Shown here: piece after piece, positions 46,594 to 49,857 of the stretch
Layout: the number at the start of each line of letters is the position of its first letter
Numbering within the stretch: the first letter of the stretch is position 1
Assembly (NCBI GenBank): GCA_016926755.1
Contig: JAFGNZ010000122.1
Span: 1 to 49,857, forward strand
Source: Myxococcaceae bacterium
GTDB taxonomy: Bacteria; Myxococcota; Myxococcia; Myxococcales; Myxococcaceae
Direction: 5' to 3'
DNA length: 49,857 bases
Position numbers and translations under genes: made by a program
The notes under the pieces: model-generated
Seen by the model: the letters and a program-made list of their open reading frames with translations, nothing else
What the model was told of the DNA's origin: nothing
The model's database searches: none

Positions 46594-47772
46594 TTGGACT
46601 GGTCCGCCTATGCCCAGGAGCAGGGACTCGGCCGAGAAGTGGGAGAGAACCTCGTCCGCGCAAGGCAGCTCTCTCGGAGCCCACACCTGACGACGGGAGA
46701 TCTGCTGCGCGCCCTGGTGCGGGACACGGGCCATGCGGGTGCCGCCTGCGCCGCGCTCGGCCTCGAGCAGGCCCGGGTGGAGCCGCCCCTCGAGGAGCTG
46801 GCGGTGACGCCGGAGCCGCTCGTCCTCCAGGGCCCGACGGAGCTGTCGGGGCCGCTCGCGTCCGTCCTCCTCCACGTCCAGGACGAAGGGAACCTTCTCG
46901 GCCTGCAGAGCTCGGGCTCGCTGCTGCTGGCGCTGCGTCCGGATCGGCTGGACGTGGTGCCGAGCCCGCCGGATCCGCTGGACTCGCCCGGGCACGGCGA
47001 GCTGGCCCTGGAGATGCTGGGCGTGGAGCGGCACCGGCTGCGCAACGCGGTGCTGGAGGCGATCGCGAAGAGCCACCCGGACGCGCGGGACTGGGAGACG
47101 CGGAGCGAGGGCTTCCTGCGCCTGAGCCGCTTCCACATGGCCTACCCCTACCCGGGAGAGCCGGAGCCTGCCTCCGCGCAGTCCGAGGCGGCGCAGGAGG
47201 CCGCGCTCCTGCCCGCCATGGCGGCGCACTACCTGCACGCCTCCGCCGAGGATCTGAAGTGGCTGGGCACGGCGCTCTACGACGAGCGGAAGAAGTGGTT
47301 CGTCGTCCGCCTGGTGCGGCTGACGGAGTCGGTGCCGTCCGAGCTGCTCGAGCCGCTGATCTGCGCCTCCATCTACGAGCAGGACCCGAGCCGCAACCGC
47401 CACTTCGTGGAGGCGGCGATCCGCGGGGTGGGGCTGGCGCCCGTCCACGAGCGGCTGCTCTGGTACATGCGGCAGGGCGTGGACGCCGAGAAGGCCGGCG
47501 CCATGCGAGCGCTCTACTGGTGCCCGCCGCCTGACGCGGACTCGGTGAAGGAAACGGCCCAGGGGCTGCTCGACGCGTTCCAGCGCGAGAGCGATCTCGA
47601 CGTGCGGCGCCACGCGCTCTCGAAGCTGGCCCTGATCGACTGGCGGGCCATGGACGCGGCGCTGCGGACGCGACTGGCCGAGGTGCTCGAGCTGGCGGCC
47701 ACCCACCCGGACGTCTACATCCGCCAGCGGGCCGACGCGATCCGGATGGATCTGCGAGGCGTCCTCTCCTGA
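46594..47772 (+). CDS. Hypothetical protein with Clp_N-like N-terminus and helical-repeat C-terminus
   Basis: A 392-residue soluble protein. The start is assigned to TTG 46594, with GGAG 7 bases upstream; GTG 46534 is an upstream alternative. Residues about 8-65 (GENLVRARQLSRSPHLTTGDLLRALVRD in part) resemble one Clp N-terminal repeat. Residues about 230-390 look like HEAT-type helical repeats (VRLVRLTESVPSELLEPLI; RRHALSKLALIDWRAMD). No ATPase motif, so it is not a Clp ATPase. Possibly an adaptor-like protein; function unknown. Converges with the TPR gene. Confidence 0.7.
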   Translation: MDWSAYAQEQGLGREVGENLVRARQLSRSPHLTTGDLLRALVRDTGHAGAACAALGLEQARVEPPLEELAVTPEPLVLQGPTELSGPLASVLLHVQDEGNLLGLQSSGSLLLALRPDRLDVVPSPPDPLDSPGHGELALEMLGVERHRLRNAVLEAIAKSHPDARDWETRSEGFLRLSRFHMAYPYPGEPEPASAQSEAAQEAALLPAMAAHYLHASAEDLKWLGTALYDERKKWFVVRLVRLTESVPSELLEPLICASIYEQDPSRNRHFVEAAIRGVGLAPVHERLLWYMRQGVDAEKAGAMRALYWCPPPDADSVKETAQGLLDAFQRESDLDVRRHALSKLALIDWRAMDAALRTRLAEVLELAATHPDVYIRQRADAIRMDLRGVLS

Positions 47773-47779
47773 GGCCCCC

Positions 47780-48091
47780 TCAGAGGTCCGCGAGCCGCTC
47801 GTCGATCTCCTCGGCGAGGCCCGGGTGGCTCTGGGCCAGCGCCACCTCCCGGGCGCGGGTGAGCACCTCGCGCGCCTGCGCCCCCTGCCCTGCCCCGGCG
47901 TAGGCATCCCCCAGCGACACCAGGGCCGCCGCATAGGTGGAGTCCAGCCGGACGGCCTGCTCCAGGCTCTTCACCGCCTCCGGGTACTGCCGGCGCTCCA
48001 GGTACAGCTTGCCCAGCGAGAAGTGGGCCATGGGGGAGTCCGGAAACTCAGCCGCCATCTGCTTGAACTGCTCCAACCGGGCATCGCTCAT
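47780..48091 (-). CDS. Small TPR-repeat protein
   Basis: A 103-residue cytoplasmic protein: two to three TPR units (PMAHFSLGKLYLERRQYPEA; AAALVSLGDAYAGAGQGAQA) starting after a short N-terminal helix. ATG 48091 is used; ATG 48115 is in frame and would overlap the proA start codon. It is divergent from proA with only 22 bases between start codons. Probably a protein-interaction module; partner unknown. Confidence 0.75.
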   Translation of the reverse strand: MSDARLEQFKQMAAEFPDSPMAHFSLGKLYLERRQYPEAVKSLEQAVRLDSTYAAALVSLGDAYAGAGQGAQAREVLTRAREVALAQSHPGLAEEIDERLADL

Positions 48092-48092
48092 G

Positions 48093-48109
48093 CTCCTCTG
48101 ATAGAGGAG
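48093..48109. promoter_or_regulatory. Palindrome holding both divergent ribosome binding sites
   Basis: CTCCTCT-GAT-AGAGGAG, a perfect 7-bp inverted repeat. Read rightward, its right arm is the proA ribosome binding site (GAGGAG, 5 bases before ATG 48114); read leftward, its left arm is the likely site for the TPR gene. In either mRNA the hairpin could hide the site. Confidence 0.6.
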
Positions 48110-48113
48110 AGAC

Positions 48114-49382
48114 ATGACGGTTGCCAAGGAAGACGTGCGCTCCCTCGCCGAGACGGCCAAGGCCGCCTCCCGCGTGCTTGCCATCGCCCCCACCGAGCAG
48201 AAGGACGCGGCCCTCCGGAGCATGGCCCGGCACCTGCGCGCCGCGGCCCCCGCCCTCCTCGCCGCCAACGCCGAGGACGTGGCCGCCGCCCGCGCGGCCG
48301 GGAAGAACGCGGCCTTCGTGGACCGGCTGCTGCTGGATGCCAGCCGCCTGGAGGCCATGGCCCGAGCCGTGGAGGCGGTGGCCGACCTGAAGGACCCGGT
48401 GGGCGAGGTGACGGAGCACTGGAAGCGCCCCAACGGGCTGCAGGTGAGCAAGGTGCGCCTGCCGCTGGGCGTGGTGCTGATGATCTACGAGTCCCGCCCC
48501 AACGTGACGAGCGACGCGGCGGCCCTGTGCCTCAAGAGCGGCAACGCGGTGCTGCTGCGCGGCGGCAGCGAGTCCGCGCGCTCCAACCAGGCCATCTCGG
48601 CGGCGCTCTCCACGGGGCTGCGCGAGGCGGGGCTCCCGGAGCGCTGCGTCCAGGTGGTGCCCGCCGGCGAGCACGAGTCCCTGCTGGAGCTGCTGAAGCT
48701 GGAGGGGCTCATCGACCTGTGCATCCCCCGCGGCGGAGAGGGGCTCATCCGCTTCGTGGCGGAGAACGCTCGAATCCCCGTGGTGAAGCACTACAAGGGC
48801 GTCTGCCACGTGTACGTGCACGAGGCCGCGGACCTGGACATGGCCACGCGCATCACCGTCAACGCCAAGGCCAGCCGCCCGGGCGTGTGCAACGCGGCCG
48901 AGTGTCTGCTGGTGGACCGCGCGGTGGCCGAGCGCTTCCTGCCCGAGGTGGGGCGCGCGCTGGCGGACAAGAAGGTGGAGCTGCGCGGCTGCCCCACGGC
49001 GGTGGCGGTGCTCTCTCGCGCCGGGGTACCGGTGAAGCCCGCGGCGGAGGACGACTTCGGGCGCGAGTTCCTGGACCTCATCCTCGCCGTGCGGGTGGTG
49101 AAGGACGTGGACGCGGCGCTGGCGCACATCGCTCGCTACGGCAGTGAGCACACCGAGGCCATCGTCACCCAGGACAAGGAGGTGGCGGCCCGCTTCACCC
49201 GGGAGGTGACGGCCAGCGGGGTGATGTGGAACGCCTCCACCCGGTTCAACGATGGGGGCGAGCTGGGGCTGGGGGCGGAGATTGGAATCTCCACGAGCCG
49301 ACTGCACGCTTTCGGGCCGATGGGCCTCCGAGAGTTGACGAGTCAGAAGTACGTCGTCCACGGACGCGGTCAGGTGCGCTAG
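48114..49382 (+). CDS. proA: Gamma-glutamyl phosphate reductase
   Basis: A 422-residue enzyme of the aldehyde dehydrogenase superfamily that reduces gamma-glutamyl phosphate with NADPH in proline synthesis. Nucleophile C259 in [12 protein letters not shown]; other motifs include [15 protein letters not shown] (about 119-133), [11 protein letters not shown] and PRGGEGLI, and [19 protein letters not shown] near the C-terminus. GAGGAG is 5 bases upstream. proB is not in the window. The rsfS gene starts 15 bases after its stop in the same direction; nadD, often found between them, is absent here. Confidence 0.95.
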   Translation: MTVAKEDVRSLAETAKAASRVLAIAPTEQKDAALRSMARHLRAAAPALLAANAEDVAAARAAGKNAAFVDRLLLDASRLEAMARAVEAVADLKDPVGEVTEHWKRPNGLQVSKVRLPLGVVLMIYESRPNVTSDAAALCLKSGNAVLLRGGSESARSNQAISAALSTGLREAGLPERCVQVVPAGEHESLLELLKLEGLIDLCIPRGGEGLIRFVAENARIPVVKHYKGVCHVYVHEAADLDMATRITVNAKASRPGVCNAAECLLVDRAVAERFLPEVGRALADKKVELRGCPTAVAVLSRAGVPVKPAAEDDFGREFLDLILAVRVVKDVDAALAHIARYGSEHTEAIVTQDKEVAARFTREVTASGVMWNASTRFNDGGELGLGAEIGISTSRLHAFGPMGLRELTSQKYVVHGRGQVR

Positions 49383-49397
49383 GGTGGTGCTCCACAC

Positions 49398-49857
49398 ATG
49401 GCACTGAAGAAGAAGACGAGTTCCTCCAAGGCGAAGGGCGGCGCGAAGAAGGCGCCAGCGGCACGTAAGACACCCCAGGCGAAGAAGCCGGCGGCGCGCA
49501 AGAAGGCGGGCCCCCCGAGGGCGGCACGCAAGAAGCCGCTCATCAAGGGCGGAGGGGAGCTCCCCGCGGCCCCACCCGAGAACCCCCGAGCCAAGGCGCT
49601 CGCGCACAAGATTGGCCAGCTCCTGCTCGACAAGAAGGCCTCGGACGTGCTCGTCCTGGACGTGCGCGGGATGTCGTCCTACGCGGACTACATCGTCCTG
49701 GCCTCGGCCGAGAGCGACCGGCAGGTGAGCGCCATGGCCGAGAACGTCCACGTGAAGCTGAAGGCAGAGGACGGCCTCCACCCCACGGGCACCGAGGGCA
49801 CGGAGACGGGCCAGTGGGTGCTGCTGGACTACGGCGAGGTGGTGGCGCACCTGTTCC
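49398..49857 (+). CDS. rsfS: Ribosomal silencing factor RsfS, 3' end outside window
   Basis: The first 153 residues are visible; the gene has no stop before the window ends. Residues about 68-153 are the RsfS (Iojap) domain: KALAHKIGQLLLDKKASDVL, VLDVRGMSSYADYIVLASA, SDRQVSAMAENVH and GQWVLLDYGEVVAHLF. RsfS binds ribosomal protein uL14 and blocks subunit joining. The first 55-60 residues are an Lys/Ala/Pro-rich extension (AKKPAARKKAGPP and similar) absent from the usual 105-120-residue family and resembling a histone-H1-like tail. Start ATG 49398. Confidence 0.9.
   Translation, partial: MALKKKTSSSKAKGGAKKAPAARKTPQAKKPAARKKAGPPRAARKKPLIKGGGELPAAPPENPRAKALAHKIGQLLLDKKASDVLVLDVRGMSSYADYIVLASAESDRQVSAMAENVHVKLKAEDGLHPTGTEGTETGQWVLLDYGEVVAHLF

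Overview
This window reads as chromosome of a GC-rich, gene-dense myxobacterium, probably suborder Cystobacterineae (Archangium/Cystobacter/Hyalangium-like). That placement is inferred from gene content: an AgmX/PglI-type protein, a PEGA/TPR protein, Cys-rich lipoproteins, an NtrC-type sigma-54 activator, GTP-dependent PEPCK and many short-spaced convergent genes. I see no rRNA, tRNA, CRISPR array or insertion sequence. About 48 protein genes can be supported.

Layout. 0.2-2.1 kb: exported metallo-hydrolase, MazG-like pyrophosphohydrolase, small membrane protein (all minus). 2.4-5.7 kb: arsenite methyltransferase, an exported lipoprotein and an M20 amidohydrolase; the first and third favour CTC leucine codons, unlike the CTG-rich neighbours, and may be acquired. 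5.7-8.3 kb: a DUF1801/SRPBCC fusion, a ferritin-like protein and a small hypothetical. 8.3-10.8 kb: a metallophosphoesterase and a class III nucleotidyl cyclase in one operon, possibly making and degrading the same cyclic nucleotide. 11-16.5 kb: TPR/PEGA protein coupled to gluQ, a membrane protein, an AgmX-like protein, a GNAT enzyme and miaE. 16.5-22.8 kb: SLC13 permease, pckG with a clear terminator, and a TPR/ligand-binding-lipoprotein pair. 22.8-27.8 kb (minus): aminotransferase coupled to a 92-residue protein, the overlapping bioB-bioF-bioD operon, and a GlsB-type membrane protein. 28-32.2 kb: radA, a small Cys-rich lipoprotein lying between two copies of the radA 3' end, and an M30-type metalloprotease lipoprotein. 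32.4-39.4 kb: three monovalent cation/proton antiporters and a histidine kinase. 39.4-46.5 kb: a membrane-embedded chemoreceptor, a Nudix hydrolase, an NtrC-type activator, then a consensus sigma-54 promoter and three envelope proteins. 46.6-49.9 kb: a Clp_N-like/HEAT-like protein, a TPR protein, proA and the start of rsfS, which runs off the window.

Most notable: (1) immediately downstream of the NtrC-type activator gene are two tandem 19-20 bp repeats at exactly 20 bp spacing, then a sigma-54 promoter match about 90 bp further on in front of a secreted coiled-coil protein gene, which looks like a self-contained enhancer/promoter circuit; (2) the cyclase/phosphoesterase operon; (3) a 19-bp exact copy of the radA 3' end downstream of the Cys-rich lipoprotein gene, suggesting insertion. 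No wholly new multi-gene system is proven by sequence alone.
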